DNA of 64,000 bases from Thalassoglobus polymorphus (GTDB taxonomy: Bacteria > Planctomycetota > Planctomycetia > Planctomycetales > Planctomycetaceae). Numbering within the stretch: position 1 is the first letter of the stretch; every line of letters begins with the position of its first letter. Below, in pieces: positions 51,662-60,564 of the stretch. The stretch lies in the NCBI RefSeq assembly GCF_007744255.1, contig NZ_CP036267.1, positions 1,719,541-1,783,540 on the forward strand, in the 5' to 3' direction. The notes beneath the pieces are model-generated. The model worked only from the letters and a program-made list of their open reading frames with translations. It did no database searches and was not told where the DNA came from. The translations under genes and the position numbers were made by a program.

Positions 51662-54600
51662 TTCTCGGGTAATGAATTCATCCAGATTCAGGACCATTCG
51701 AGAGACTGTAATCCATGCAGCCTTCTGTTGGGCTTCTGATTTTTCTTCCACGTTGGCTAAGGCGACGGCTTCTTCAGAGGACTTTTCGTAATATGCCTTT
51801 GAGTCGCTTAACAGACCGTTGAGTACGGTGAGTTCCTCGCCTGTTGGAGGTCTCGTGACTGTGACGCGGAAGAGTTTTGACAATCGTTCTTGATCCGTCG
51901 ACAAGCTGGAATCGTTGAGAATCTTCCCTGCCATCGCACGAGCTGCATCCATAAAGACATTGTTGTTGAGAGTTTGCAATGCTTGTAGCGGAGTGTTCGA
52001 GGCGTTCCTTTCGACACTGGTTGTGTTGGAATCTGGGCAATCAAAAGTAATCAAATTTGGGTGCGCGGCTGTCCGCTTGAAGAAGGTGTAGATCCCTCGG
52101 CGGTAGATGTCGTCTTTGGGGGCCACGCCGTGTGGTCGGTCTGGACGGCTATTCCAATCGCTATTTCCCCATTTGAAATTGTTTGCATAACTCACGGCAG
52201 CAATGTCTGGAGGGAGAGGAGGAAAAACGCTTGGCCCGCCAATTCGAGGTTCGAGTAAGCCGGAGGCGCTCAAGTACAAATCACGGATGATCTCTGCTTC
52301 GACACGAAAACGATTCTGCCGATACAGCAACTTGTTCGTAGGATCGATGTCTGCGAGTTCAGGACGGTGAACCGACGAACGTTGGTATGTCTCAGAGAGA
52401 ACGATCGTTTTGATGAGCTGTTTGCGACTCCATCCAGACTCAATGAACTGAATTGACAACCAGTCGAGAAGTTCAGGATGCGTCGGCGGTTCGCCACGAA
52501 CTCCAAAATCATTGGCTGTTTGAACAAGTCCGCGCCCAAACAGATGTGACCAAACCTGGTTCACAAAGACACGCGGAGGAAGCGGGTTTTCTCCGGAAAT
52601 TAACCATTTGGCAAACTCGAGCCGTGTCGGATTTGCCTCGGCGGCAACTTGCAGTTCGGGGAGGATTTCCAAAGTGTCTGGAACAACCGGCCCCAGAGGT
52701 TGTAAGAAGTCTCCACGTTTCAAAATATGCGTTTCTCGGGGATCTTTCGCGCGAGTTTGCACGACCCGTACGACCATTTCGGGATTGAATGGTGCTTTCT
52801 TTTGGTGAGCAGCGACCCGTCCGTTCAATTTTTTGAACTCGGGATCGAGGGAAACGAAGTAACTCAATAGTTCGTTTTGTTGTTTCTTGTTTCGTTTTGC
52901 CGGTTCAATTGGAAGGATCTTTTTGATGTTCTCTGGAAGCGCTACTAACTCAGCCCCAGAAGCAGCTAAAAATGAAATTCGGAACTTTCCGAGTGTGTGT
53001 AAGCTCGATGAATACTGCTGCGAGAGTCGGATCAGCAATTTGCTTTTTGAGAGTTCATCTGCGGAGATCGGTTTCTCAAACGTGAACGTCGCAGTGTGTG
53101 GCTTCCCGGTTTGAGGGGAGATCGCCCAGCCCTTTGTCGTTTCTTCTCCGTCAATCGCCTGAGCGACTTCAAATCCCTTTTGGCTGAAGTCGGCAGAAGC
53201 TGCCTTGAATTTTCGTCGAAGTGCCTCACCGTTTGCAGCAATGATGTCTGCGGTGATTTCGCTTAAAACAAAGTTCCCGCCACTTGATCGTCCAGGTCCG
53301 TTCTTCGGAAATGAGTCGTCGGTGAGCGCTTCGAGTCGGATTCCAGAAATCTCAAATGGATCGGATGTTGGACTCGAATAGGTCAGTTCATACGTGTCTT
53401 GAGTCTCCTGATCTCGGACAGCGATGACTGTTCCGTCTGCCTGTTTTTGAAGAGTTCCTGTCTTGGAATCGACTCCCTCGTTATTTAATGTGACTGTCTT
53501 CTGCTCCAGACCTTCGGCTTCGTACTTTCTTTGTAACTCAGCCATCCATTCATTAAAACCTGGTTTTAACTCGTTCTGACGCTTCTCAACGGGAGCCTGT
53601 AACTTTTTGAGTTGCGCGTCGTAGGCTGCCTTTTTGGTTTGATACTCTTTCAGAGCTTGTTCAGAACTCGCAAGTTTCGTTGTTGTTTCGTCACCGTTGT
53701 TGAAGAAGGCGAAGAGTTGATAATACTCTCGCTGTGAGATTTGATCGTACTTGTGAGAGTGACAACGGGCGCATCCGACCGTGAGTCCGAGCCAGACCGC
53801 TCCGATCGTTTCAACTCGATCAAAGACGGCTGCAACACGAAACTCTTCCTGATCGGTCCCACCTTCAGTGTTCGTTAATGTCTGACGATGAAAGGCTGTC
53901 GCGAGGAGTTGCTCTGGCGAAGCGTTTTCAATTTGGTCACCAGCGATTTGCTCAACCGTGAACTGGTCAAAGGGCATGTCGGTGTTGATGGCGTTGATCA
54001 CCCAGTCGCGATACTTCCAGGCATTGTATCGGGGGCGATCTTTTTCATATCCGTCGGAGTCCGCATAGCGTGCCTTGTCGAGCCAATGCCGTCCCCATCG
54101 TTCGCCGAAATGATTCGAGGCGAGTAGTCGATCGACAAGCTTCTCGTAGGAGTCTTCACGTTGATCGTTCACGAAGGCCTCAACATCTTCAACCGAGGGT
54201 GGCAGGCCGAGAAGGTCGTAATACAGCCTTTTAATGAGCGTGTAGCGATCTGCGATTGGGTTGGGGGTGATCTTCTTGGACTTCAACCCGGCAAGAATAA
54301 ACTGATCCAGCGGCTGATAATCTGACAGCGTTGCGTCGGCAGGCAAGGGGCCGGAGAGCGGTTGATAGGCCCAGTGTTTCGACTTCTCTTTTTTGGGATC
54401 GATCCCATCCGGCCAGTGAGCTCCTTCATCGATCCAGGTCTCAATTTTTGTGATTTCTTCCGGTGTCAGATTTTCACCGTCAGGGGGCATGACGCGGTCT
54501 GCATCTTCTCCCGAAACCAATTTGATCAACAAGCTTTCGGAAGATTTATTCGGCTTGATGATTTGTCCGGAATCCCCTCCTGCTAACGCATCCGCTTTTT

Positions 54601-54769
54601 GATCAAGTCGCAGGCCGGCTTCCTGTGTGTCATTCCCATGGCATTCGTAGCATCGCTTTTTGAAGATCGGCTGAATCTCCTTAACGAAGTCAATCTCTGC
54701 ATGTGCAGGATGAGAATACGGACCACATAGAGTGATGCACAGCATCGAAAGAAAAATGAGCTGTTTCAT
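51659..54769 (-). CDS. PSD1-type cytochrome c, DUF1549 and DUF1553 protein
   Basis: A 1036-residue exported planctomycete protein. A signal peptide ends AHA (about 24), then a haem motif CYECH (Cys40, Cys43, His44). Next come DUF1549 (RLYYDLLGLPPSVEDVEAF, HFGERWGRHWLDKARYADSD), an inserted strand-rich part and DUF1553 (LEFAKWLISGENPLPPRVFV, VNQVWSHLFGRGLVQTANDF). These proteins occur in large numbers in planctomycetes, usually with a DUF1501 partner that is absent here. Function is unknown, thought to involve polymer degradation. ATG 54769 starts the signal peptide; the extension to 54847 is unlikely. Confidence 0.92.
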   Translation of the reverse strand: MKQLIFLSMLCITLCGPYSHPAHAEIDFVKEIQPIFKKRCYECHGNDTQEAGLRLDQKADALAGGDSGQIIKPNKSSESLLIKLVSGEDADRVMPPDGENLTPEEITKIETWIDEGAHWPDGIDPKKEKSKHWAYQPLSGPLPADATLSDYQPLDQFILAGLKSKKITPNPIADRYTLIKRLYYDLLGLPPSVEDVEAFVNDQREDSYEKLVDRLLASNHFGERWGRHWLDKARYADSDGYEKDRPRYNAWKYRDWVINAINTDMPFDQFTVEQIAGDQIENASPEQLLATAFHRQTLTNTEGGTDQEEFRVAAVFDRVETIGAVWLGLTVGCARCHSHKYDQISQREYYQLFAFFNNGDETTTKLASSEQALKEYQTKKAAYDAQLKKLQAPVEKRQNELKPGFNEWMAELQRKYEAEGLEQKTVTLNNEGVDSKTGTLQKQADGTVIAVRDQETQDTYELTYSSPTSDPFEISGIRLEALTDDSFPKNGPGRSSGGNFVLSEITADIIAANGEALRRKFKAASADFSQKGFEVAQAIDGEETTKGWAISPQTGKPHTATFTFEKPISADELSKSKLLIRLSQQYSSSLHTLGKFRISFLAASGAELVALPENIKKILPIEPAKRNKKQQNELLSYFVSLDPEFKKLNGRVAAHQKKAPFNPEMVVRVVQTRAKDPRETHILKRGDFLQPLGPVVPDTLEILPELQVAAEANPTRLEFAKWLISGENPLPPRVFVNQVWSHLFGRGLVQTANDFGVRGEPPTHPELLDWLSIQFIESGWSRKQLIKTIVLSETYQRSSVHRPELADIDPTNKLLYRQNRFRVEAEIIRDLYLSASGLLEPRIGGPSVFPPLPPDIAAVSYANNFKWGNSDWNSRPDRPHGVAPKDDIYRRGIYTFFKRTAAHPNLITFDCPDSNTTSVERNASNTPLQALQTLNNNVFMDAARAMAGKILNDSSLSTDQERLSKLFRVTVTRPPTGEELTVLNGLLSDSKAYYEKSSEEAVALANVEEKSEAQQKAAWITVSRMVLNLDEFITRE

Positions 54770-54941
54770 GGTGATTGCTGTTGAAAGAATGAGTGCCTGC
54801 TGGAAGATTTGGTGGGATGCCCTCGTGGTTAAAACGTGAGGACACAATCTCTCTGAGGCTTATGTTTTACCATGTCACGGGATGCAACAACAATGTCCAA
54901 TGCGAAATCCGCCAAGACACTGAACATTCGGGGGAAGTTCA

Positions 54942-55009
54942 GTGCAAGTTTTTTTAATGACTTTTGTGCCCGTGATTGTCATTTTCATGACTTCGCATGG
55001 AGTGGATCA
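54942..55009 (-). repeat. Dispersed repeat family R1, copy 8 (partial)
   Basis: On the minus strand, GCGAAGTCATGAAAATGAC and AATCACGGGCACAAAAGTCATT match the right half of the gnd copy. It lies directly after the TGA stop of the ion-channel gene. Confidence 0.6.
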
Positions 55010-55879
55010 GGTTGCGCCCAGAGATTCATTGCTTTCCAATGGTTTCCCGCACTTTCGGCAATACTCGGCATCCCGCAGGTGTCCTTCTGCCATGCAGTAC
55101 GGACACGTTTGATTTGAAGTTTTCGCAGCTTTTTTCAGGTCAACAAACTCAGCTGAAACGAATCCTGTCGGGACGATAATCAAGCTGTAACCGACCAGAA
55201 TTAAAAGTGCGGAGACGAATTTGCCCGGCGTGGTTTGAGGAACGATGTCACCATAGCCGACGGTTGTCATCGTCACGATTGCCCAATAGATCGATTGAGG
55301 AATCGAAGTGAACTGAGTTTCAATGGGTAAGCCAGTGTCAGCGGGGCTGGCGATGCGTTCGATTTCGTACATCGCAGTCCCGGATATCGTCACAGTGATC
55401 AGTACGACCGTGAGGAACACGATGATTTTCGATCGCGCACTCCAGACCGCACGTGCCAGTTCTTCGGATTCACTGGTCAGATGAATCAGCTTCATAATAC
55501 GGAAGACTCGCAGCAGTCTGAATGATCTGACCACGGCAAATGATCGTGACCCCGAGATGGGGGTGAAATACGTCGGCAGGACTGAGATTAAATCGACGAT
55601 ACCATAAAAGCTGAACGCATAATTTAACGGTCGTCGAACAGAGAGAAGTCGCAACACATACTCGATTGTGAATAGAATGGTGAATCCCCATTCTATTGCG
55701 TTGAGCAGGTCCTGCTGCTGTTGAGTCAGCCCCTCCACGGTTTCAATTGAGACGGCACCCACGCTCAGTAGAATGGCGACGAGCAGACAAATATCAAACC
55801 ATTGGCCAGCGCGAGTATCGGCTTCAAAAATGATGACATAAAGACGTTCCCGCCAAGCTGCTCGTTGTTTCTGTTGCAT
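55007..55879 (-). CDS. Voltage-gated-like potassium channel with zinc-ribbon tail
   Basis: A 290-residue membrane protein with six helices. S4 is positively charged (RSFRLLRVFRIMKLI, near 119-133) and the pore holds the selectivity filter TTVGYGD (near 212-218), so it should be a K+-selective, voltage-sensing channel of Kv type. After the pore a cytoplasmic tail has two cysteine pairs, CPYC and CRKC, fitting a zinc ribbon. A zinc ribbon on a K+ channel is unusual and may sense the cell state. The gene is monocistronic, with a partial R1 repeat at its stop. Confidence 0.92.
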   Translation of the reverse strand: MQQKQRAAWRERLYVIIFEADTRAGQWFDICLLVAILLSVGAVSIETVEGLTQQQQDLLNAIEWGFTILFTIEYVLRLLSVRRPLNYAFSFYGIVDLISVLPTYFTPISGSRSFAVVRSFRLLRVFRIMKLIHLTSESEELARAVWSARSKIIVFLTVVLITVTISGTAMYEIERIASPADTGLPIETQFTSIPQSIYWAIVTMTTVGYGDIVPQTTPGKFVSALLILVGYSLIIVPTGFVSAEFVDLKKAAKTSNQTCPYCMAEGHLRDAEYCRKCGKPLESNESLGAT

Positions 55880-56072
55880 TTGCGAATTCTATGGAAGAAC
55901 ACTATGAGCTGACAACAGGAAGCAGGAAGTTCAAAAAACAATTCGCAAGAGTCTCTGAGTCAGCCCACGTTGGCTCCGAAAGAGAGATTGTGAAAGTCAC
56001 GTCCTTGACTTTGAAGGCTGCTCGCCACGAGGAAACAGGTAAAGACCAATCTCGGATTTGCTCTAGAATTGG

Positions 56073-57338
56073 ATGGCAATGGAACATTTCATCTTTACTC
56101 GATTCAGCTTGCGTATGAAAAAAGCGGTCGACCGGAGTACGGACGAAACCTGGCTCCGAGAACGAATCGACATCCTGAATCATTTTTTGCTTCCAAGTTT
56201 ACGAGGCCAAACCTGTCGCAACTTTCGTTGGATTTTGATGGTGTCTCCTTCCACCCCCGAATGGGTTCGGGAATGCAGCAAAGACTGGGCTCCTGCCGAG
56301 GTGGTCGAGTTTGAAAGCCATGAGGGGATTTCGGCGTTTCTTGAACGAGAAGCAAACGCAGACCGGGTTCTCTGTTCGCGGATCGATTCTGATGATGCCG
56401 TGGCTGAAACCTATGTTGAAGAACTCCAGAAGTCAGCGACGAAAGATCAAGAATGGTTAGTTTTTCCCAACGGAATCGTTTGGGGGAATGGTCGCTGCTG
56501 CGAGTTACAAGGCCAGCCACAAAATCCTTTTCCGACACTCGTTGACATACGCCCGTTTGTTGGCCCGTACTGTGTGCAACATAATGCGTTGCAAGATTTT
56601 GCCCCAATTCGAAGAGTTTCAAATCGCCCTGCTTGGCTCATTCATGTCCATGAGAATAACATCTTGAATAGTCCCTACTTGCTGGACCGAGGCCCAGAAG
56701 TCTCCACTTCGGAAGTCGCAGCCCGCTTTCACATCGATAGAAAACCAGAGAAACGTATGAAGCGAGTTGAACTCATTAACACCCTGATCGAACGTAATAG
56801 TTTTCGAAACTACCTCGAAATTGGCTGTGCCAAAAACAAAACGTTCAATCAAGTACAAGCCGCCAACAAGGTCGGTGTTGACCCGATCTCTGGGGGAACC
56901 GTTCGGAAAACTTCCGATGAGTTCTTTGCTCAGTCAAAAGAAACGTTCGACGTCATTTTCATCGACGGCTTGCACCACTGGGAACAGGTTCTTAGAGACG
57001 TTGAAAACGGGCTTGCAGCCCTGTCCCCAAAAGGTGTGATGATTCTGCATGATTGTTTGCCAAGCAAAGAAGTTCATCAGCTCAGGGAGCCCTCCCCGCA
57101 ATCGCGAGCCTGGACCGGTGACGTCTGGAAAGCGGTAGTCGAACTCAGGGGCTGGCCTCACATCGATGTCGCAGTCTTGAACTCAGACTGGGGGCTCGGA
57201 GTCATCCTCAACCGTCCCAACACTGCCCCCTTCACACTCGACAAAAAAATCGAAGACTTGGACTGGAACTGGTTTCAGTTAAATTCTCAAACTGCCCTGC
57301 GCGTTGTGGATCAACTCGATTCTTTCTGCCCGTTATAA
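56073..57338 (+). CDS. Glycosyltransferase-like plus SAM methyltransferase fusion
   Basis: A 421-residue soluble protein. Residues 1 to about 200 look like a GT-A fold, with LSPSL-like and RIDSDDAVAE (DxD near 123-125) and the putative rhamnosyltransferase pattern of FTRFSLRM at the start. From about 225 to 400 lies a class I methyltransferase: NYLEIGCAKNKTF (SAM site) and DVIFIDGLHHWEQVLRDVEN, then MILHDCLPS. It may modify a glycan in two steps; substrate unknown. Two ATGs, 56073 and 56079, are in frame and close; the first is used. Confidence 0.8.
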   Translation: MAMEHFIFTRFSLRMKKAVDRSTDETWLRERIDILNHFLLPSLRGQTCRNFRWILMVSPSTPEWVRECSKDWAPAEVVEFESHEGISAFLEREANADRVLCSRIDSDDAVAETYVEELQKSATKDQEWLVFPNGIVWGNGRCCELQGQPQNPFPTLVDIRPFVGPYCVQHNALQDFAPIRRVSNRPAWLIHVHENNILNSPYLLDRGPEVSTSEVAARFHIDRKPEKRMKRVELINTLIERNSFRNYLEIGCAKNKTFNQVQAANKVGVDPISGGTVRKTSDEFFAQSKETFDVIFIDGLHHWEQVLRDVENGLAALSPKGVMILHDCLPSKEVHQLREPSPQSRAWTGDVWKAVVELRGWPHIDVAVLNSDWGLGVILNRPNTAPFTLDKKIEDLDWNWFQLNSQTALRVVDQLDSFCPL

Positions 57339-57378
57339 ATCGACTGGGCACATTGATTGTTTCAGTTCGAAGTGCAAG

Positions 57379-58455
57379 TTAATAATCGTACCAGAGCCCC
57401 CAGCCGACTTGGGTTTCGTGTGTCTGGTAGAAGGCGAATTGAGAGCTTCCGCCGTCGTAGAAGTAGACTCCGGATCGCAAGATTCCAGCAGCCAGAGCTT
57501 CGCCTCTCCAGGCCCAGCCAGCCTGGATTGCAACGTTGCCACCGAAGTTGAGTTCTTCTTTGAGGTGGACATTGGCCGCCAAGAAGGGGGCTCCGTAAAT
57601 TCGAGTCACTTTGGCGGGGCCGTAGTCGAAACCGAATTGAAATTCCAACGGTTCGGAGACGTCGACATTAAATCCGTAGCCGACTTCACCATACAGCCGC
57701 AACTCTGGCGTTGGATTGTAGGAATAACCAAAGTTGAAGACATCGCGAACATAGTTCTGCCGTGTCAAAATTTGATTCGTCACAAGATACTCGTCACCGG
57801 CATGAGCACTCACATGGTAGTACCCCATCTTGAAGGAGTGTGGCCCATTGCGATAGGTGAGCGGTAAATCGAATCGGTAATCGGTTGCTTGCATGTCGAG
57901 ACCGACGTCAGGGTCTTGTCGTAAGTTCACACCACCGAGAAGGTCGAACTGCCAACCCTCTAAACGGTTTCTTGCACCAAAGCGAACAAAACCAATACGG
58001 CCGCCGATTTCCGAATCGATCAGCGATCCGTGGGCCTGCTCTTCAATCACTTTGACAGCCATTCTCGGCTCGGCGGAACTTGCCCAGTATGTGCCATACA
58101 AAACACCCTGAGGCAAAAATGTCCATCGCCAGTCGCTTCGATCCTGATGACAGTAGAGCGGGTAGAACGGGCTGTCGTTCGACAGTGGCTGCGCGTCATG
58201 ATAGTTGTTTTCGAGACTACCACTGAGGTGAGTGTTGAGACTATCGTTGTTGCTGAACTCTTCGTAGAAGAAGGGTTGGGAAGAGGCTCCAAATTCTGGA
58301 TCGAAGTTAGAAACCGGCGGCAATGCCAGTGGCGGGAAGCAATGGTCTTCTTGAGCGACGCCCAAGCGTACCGGTACTAAAACGCCCAGAAAAATCATGA
58401 GCGCAAAACAGGGGATCAGCAGAGCCTGCCTTCGATTTGAAAAGAATTTTTGCAT
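57379..58455 (-). CDS. DUF1207 outer-membrane-type protein
   Basis: A 358-residue exported protein with signal peptide (ends GVAQ). The mature part alternates strands, has FLPQGVLYGTYWASSAEPRM and MAVKVIEEQAHGSLIDSEIG, GRIGFVRFG, and ends GVYFYDGGSSQFAFYQTHE then QVGWGLWYDY. These mark DUF1207, a planctomycete family that looks like an outer-membrane beta-barrel; the final aromatic residues fit. Function unknown. It converges on the glycosyltransferase gene. Confidence 0.88.
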   Translation of the reverse strand: MQKFFSNRRQALLIPCFALMIFLGVLVPVRLGVAQEDHCFPPLALPPVSNFDPEFGASSQPFFYEEFSNNDSLNTHLSGSLENNYHDAQPLSNDSPFYPLYCHQDRSDWRWTFLPQGVLYGTYWASSAEPRMAVKVIEEQAHGSLIDSEIGGRIGFVRFGARNRLEGWQFDLLGGVNLRQDPDVGLDMQATDYRFDLPLTYRNGPHSFKMGYYHVSAHAGDEYLVTNQILTRQNYVRDVFNFGYSYNPTPELRLYGEVGYGFNVDVSEPLEFQFGFDYGPAKVTRIYGAPFLAANVHLKEELNFGGNVAIQAGWAWRGEALAAGILRSGVYFYDGGSSQFAFYQTHETQVGWGLWYDY

Positions 58456-58665
58456 CAGTCAGCCGTCAATCACTATTGAGCGTCCGCATAATTTACTTGC
58501 CGATCTCCTGGTAAGGCGAGAGCAAACTCGCTGCAAGCTTTTGTTGACATTGCAATCGGTGAATCCTGCCGATTTGAAGGGAGAGTCGCATCGCCGATCA
58601 GCAATTCGTTATGCTCACACGGGGAAATTTATACAACACAATCTTCTTAATCAGGAATTCCACGC

Positions 58666-60231
58666 ATGACGCTGCGCCTGCTAATGCTGTTGCAAATTCT
58701 CGCTTTTTCGCCCTTGCATGCAAACGAAAGACCGAACATCCTTTTCTGCATTGCGGATGATGCTTCGTATTCTCACTTTGGTGCATACGGGAGCACCTGG
58801 GTGAAAACACCGGGGTTTGACCGTGTCGCTCGTGAAGGAATTCTGTTCAATAATTGCTATACCCCCAATGCCAAATGTGCACCATCACGGGCGTGCATAC
58901 TGACAGGTCGCAACACATGGCAACTGGAAGAAGCCTGTAATCACTTGCCGTTCTTTCCGGCGAAGTTTAAGTCGTACGTTGAAGCTCTCAACGAGCATGG
59001 TTACCACACCGGAAAAACGATGAAAGGTTGGGCCCCAGGAGTTGCAGTCAATGAAGATGGTTCACGCAGACATCTTGCAGGAACTCCCTACAACAAGCGT
59101 AAAGCCAAGCCGCCCACAAATGCGATTTCCAATAATGACTACGCTGGGAACTTTGAAGATTTCCTGGCAGCGAATCGAGATGGCAAGCCGTTTTGTTTCT
59201 GGTATGGCTGTGTCGAACCGCATCGACGTTATGAGTACGGCAGCGGCGTTGCGAAAGCTGGCAAGAAACTGACCGATATCGATTCTGTTCCGGGATTCTG
59301 GCCCGATAACGAAACCGTCCGCAACGACATGCTCGACTACGCGTATGAAGTCGAACACTTCGACACGCATCTTGTTCGCATGCTGAAAATTCTTGAAGAT
59401 CGTGGAGAACTTGAGAACACACTCGTCGTTGTGACATCGGACAACGGAATGCCATTTCCACGAATTAAAGGTCAGGAGTACGAACTCTCGAACCACTTAC
59501 CGCTGGCGATCATGTGGCCAAAGGGGATCAAGTCGGCCGGTCGGGAAATTGATGACTACGTCAGCTTCATCGATTACGCCCCTACGTTTCTCGAAGTCGC
59601 TGGGGTTTCGCAAGAAGACTCAAAAATGGCAGCCATCACCGGTCGCAGCCTTGTCGAGTATTTCAACACCGAAAAAGAAGGCATCGTCTTCAAAGAACGT
59701 GATCACGTGCTGATCGGCAAAGAGCGACACGACGTCGGCAGGCCACATGACTGGGGGTACCCGATTCGCGGCATCGTGAAAGATGGTCACCTCTATTTGC
59801 ACAACTTTGAAACTTCACGCTGGCCCGTCGGGAATCCAGAAACTGGTTATCTGAACACAGATGGCAGCCCGACCAAAACCGACATTTTGAACCAGCGACG
59901 CTCTGGTGAGGAGTCGTACTTCTGGGGTTTGTGCTTTGGGAAAAGACCACAAGAGGAACTCTTCAACATTAAAGAAGATCCCGAATGCCTGAACAATCTT
60001 GCGACAGCATCGTCACATGAAGAACTTAAAGCTCAGCTCAAAAAACAACTCTTTGCTGAATTGAAGGATCAAGGTGACCCACGTTTGAATGGCAACCCTG
60101 AAGTCTTCGACAACTACAAAGTTTCATCAGAACCAAATGCGAATTTTTACGAACGCTTTATGCGCGGCGAAAAACTGAATGCTGGCTGGGTGAATGAAAG
60201 TGATTTTGAGAAAGAAGCAATTCAGGACTAG
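58666..60231 (+). CDS. Sulfatase (secreted, Cys-type), N-sulfatase-like
   Basis: A 521-residue type I sulfatase with signal peptide 1-20. The metal site is ADD (30-32), and the formylglycine motif CAPSR has Cys71. [14 protein letters not shown] near 260 and the overall order ([20 protein letters not shown]) resemble heparan N-sulfatase (SGSH)-like members. The substrate is inferred only at that level. Its stop TAG lies in the terminus of an R2 repeat. Confidence 0.92.
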   Translation: MTLRLLMLLQILAFSPLHANERPNILFCIADDASYSHFGAYGSTWVKTPGFDRVAREGILFNNCYTPNAKCAPSRACILTGRNTWQLEEACNHLPFFPAKFKSYVEALNEHGYHTGKTMKGWAPGVAVNEDGSRRHLAGTPYNKRKAKPPTNAISNNDYAGNFEDFLAANRDGKPFCFWYGCVEPHRRYEYGSGVAKAGKKLTDIDSVPGFWPDNETVRNDMLDYAYEVEHFDTHLVRMLKILEDRGELENTLVVVTSDNGMPFPRIKGQEYELSNHLPLAIMWPKGIKSAGREIDDYVSFIDYAPTFLEVAGVSQEDSKMAAITGRSLVEYFNTEKEGIVFKERDHVLIGKERHDVGRPHDWGYPIRGIVKDGHLYLHNFETSRWPVGNPETGYLNTDGSPTKTDILNQRRSGEESYFWGLCFGKRPQEELFNIKEDPECLNNLATASSHEELKAQLKKQLFAELKDQGDPRLNGNPEVFDNYKVSSEPNANFYERFMRGEKLNAGWVNESDFEKEAIQD

Positions 60232-60310
60232 AACGAGTCCGAAAACCTCTGTAACAGCCGCTTTCCTCAACGTTTGAGAGAGTAATTTTAAGTTTCAGGA
60301 TCAGTTTTAA
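60229..60310 (-). repeat. Dispersed repeat family R2, copy 5
   Basis: Read on the minus strand it is TTAAAACTGATCCTGAAACTT, then ATTACTCTCTCAAACGTTGAGG, AAAGCGGCTGTTACAGAGG and TTTTCGGACTCGTTCTAG. The CTAG terminus supplies the stop of the sulfatase gene. A transposase fragment follows 5 bases later. Confidence 0.85.
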
Positions 60311-60314
60311 TAAA

Positions 60315-60518
60315 TTGGCGCGTTCACGTCTCCATCCGATGTACAGTCATTGCGATCAAAGCGAAGGTCGTCTCCCATCAATCTGGGCAGAAAGACTCTG
60401 GGATGTTTATATTGATGCACAGCAACATTTGAAAAATGCTATTCAGTATGTGGAACAGAACTCCCTCAAAGAGGGCAAGAAGTTCCAAGACTGGTCATTT
60501 GTTACAAAAACCAAGTGA
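60315..60518 (+). pseudogene. REP-associated (IS200-like) transposase, C-terminal fragment
   Basis: A 67-residue open frame whose second half, IWAERLWDVYIDAQQHLKNA then IQYVEQNSLKEGKKFQDWSF, matches the end of REP-associated tyrosine (Y1) transposases: W-x-x-x-x-W-x-V-[YF]-[IL]-D... [AI]-x-Y-V-E-x-N-[PS]-x-K-E-G. The catalytic HUH and Tyr parts are missing, so it is a dead remnant. It begins immediately after an R2 repeat and is followed by a hairpin. No real start codon is present (TTG). Confidence 0.6.
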
Positions 60519-60543
60519 TGCCAGAGACTTGAAGTGTCTGGCA
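60519..60543 (+). terminator. CCGG-stem hairpin family, copy 4 (diverged)
   Basis: TGCCAGAGAC pairs, with one mismatch, with GTGTCTGGCA around TTGAA. The stem and loop resemble the hairpin at 63062. It directly follows the transposase fragment and may end transcription before the esterase gene. Confidence 0.5.
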
Positions 60544-60564
60544 AAACAGTAAGTAGGATTTCTT

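Noticed and set aside
55980-56060. CTCGCCACGAGGAAACAGG upstream of the glycosyltransferase gene resembles part of the R1 core
   Set aside because: Only about 10 bases match in inverted order; insufficient.
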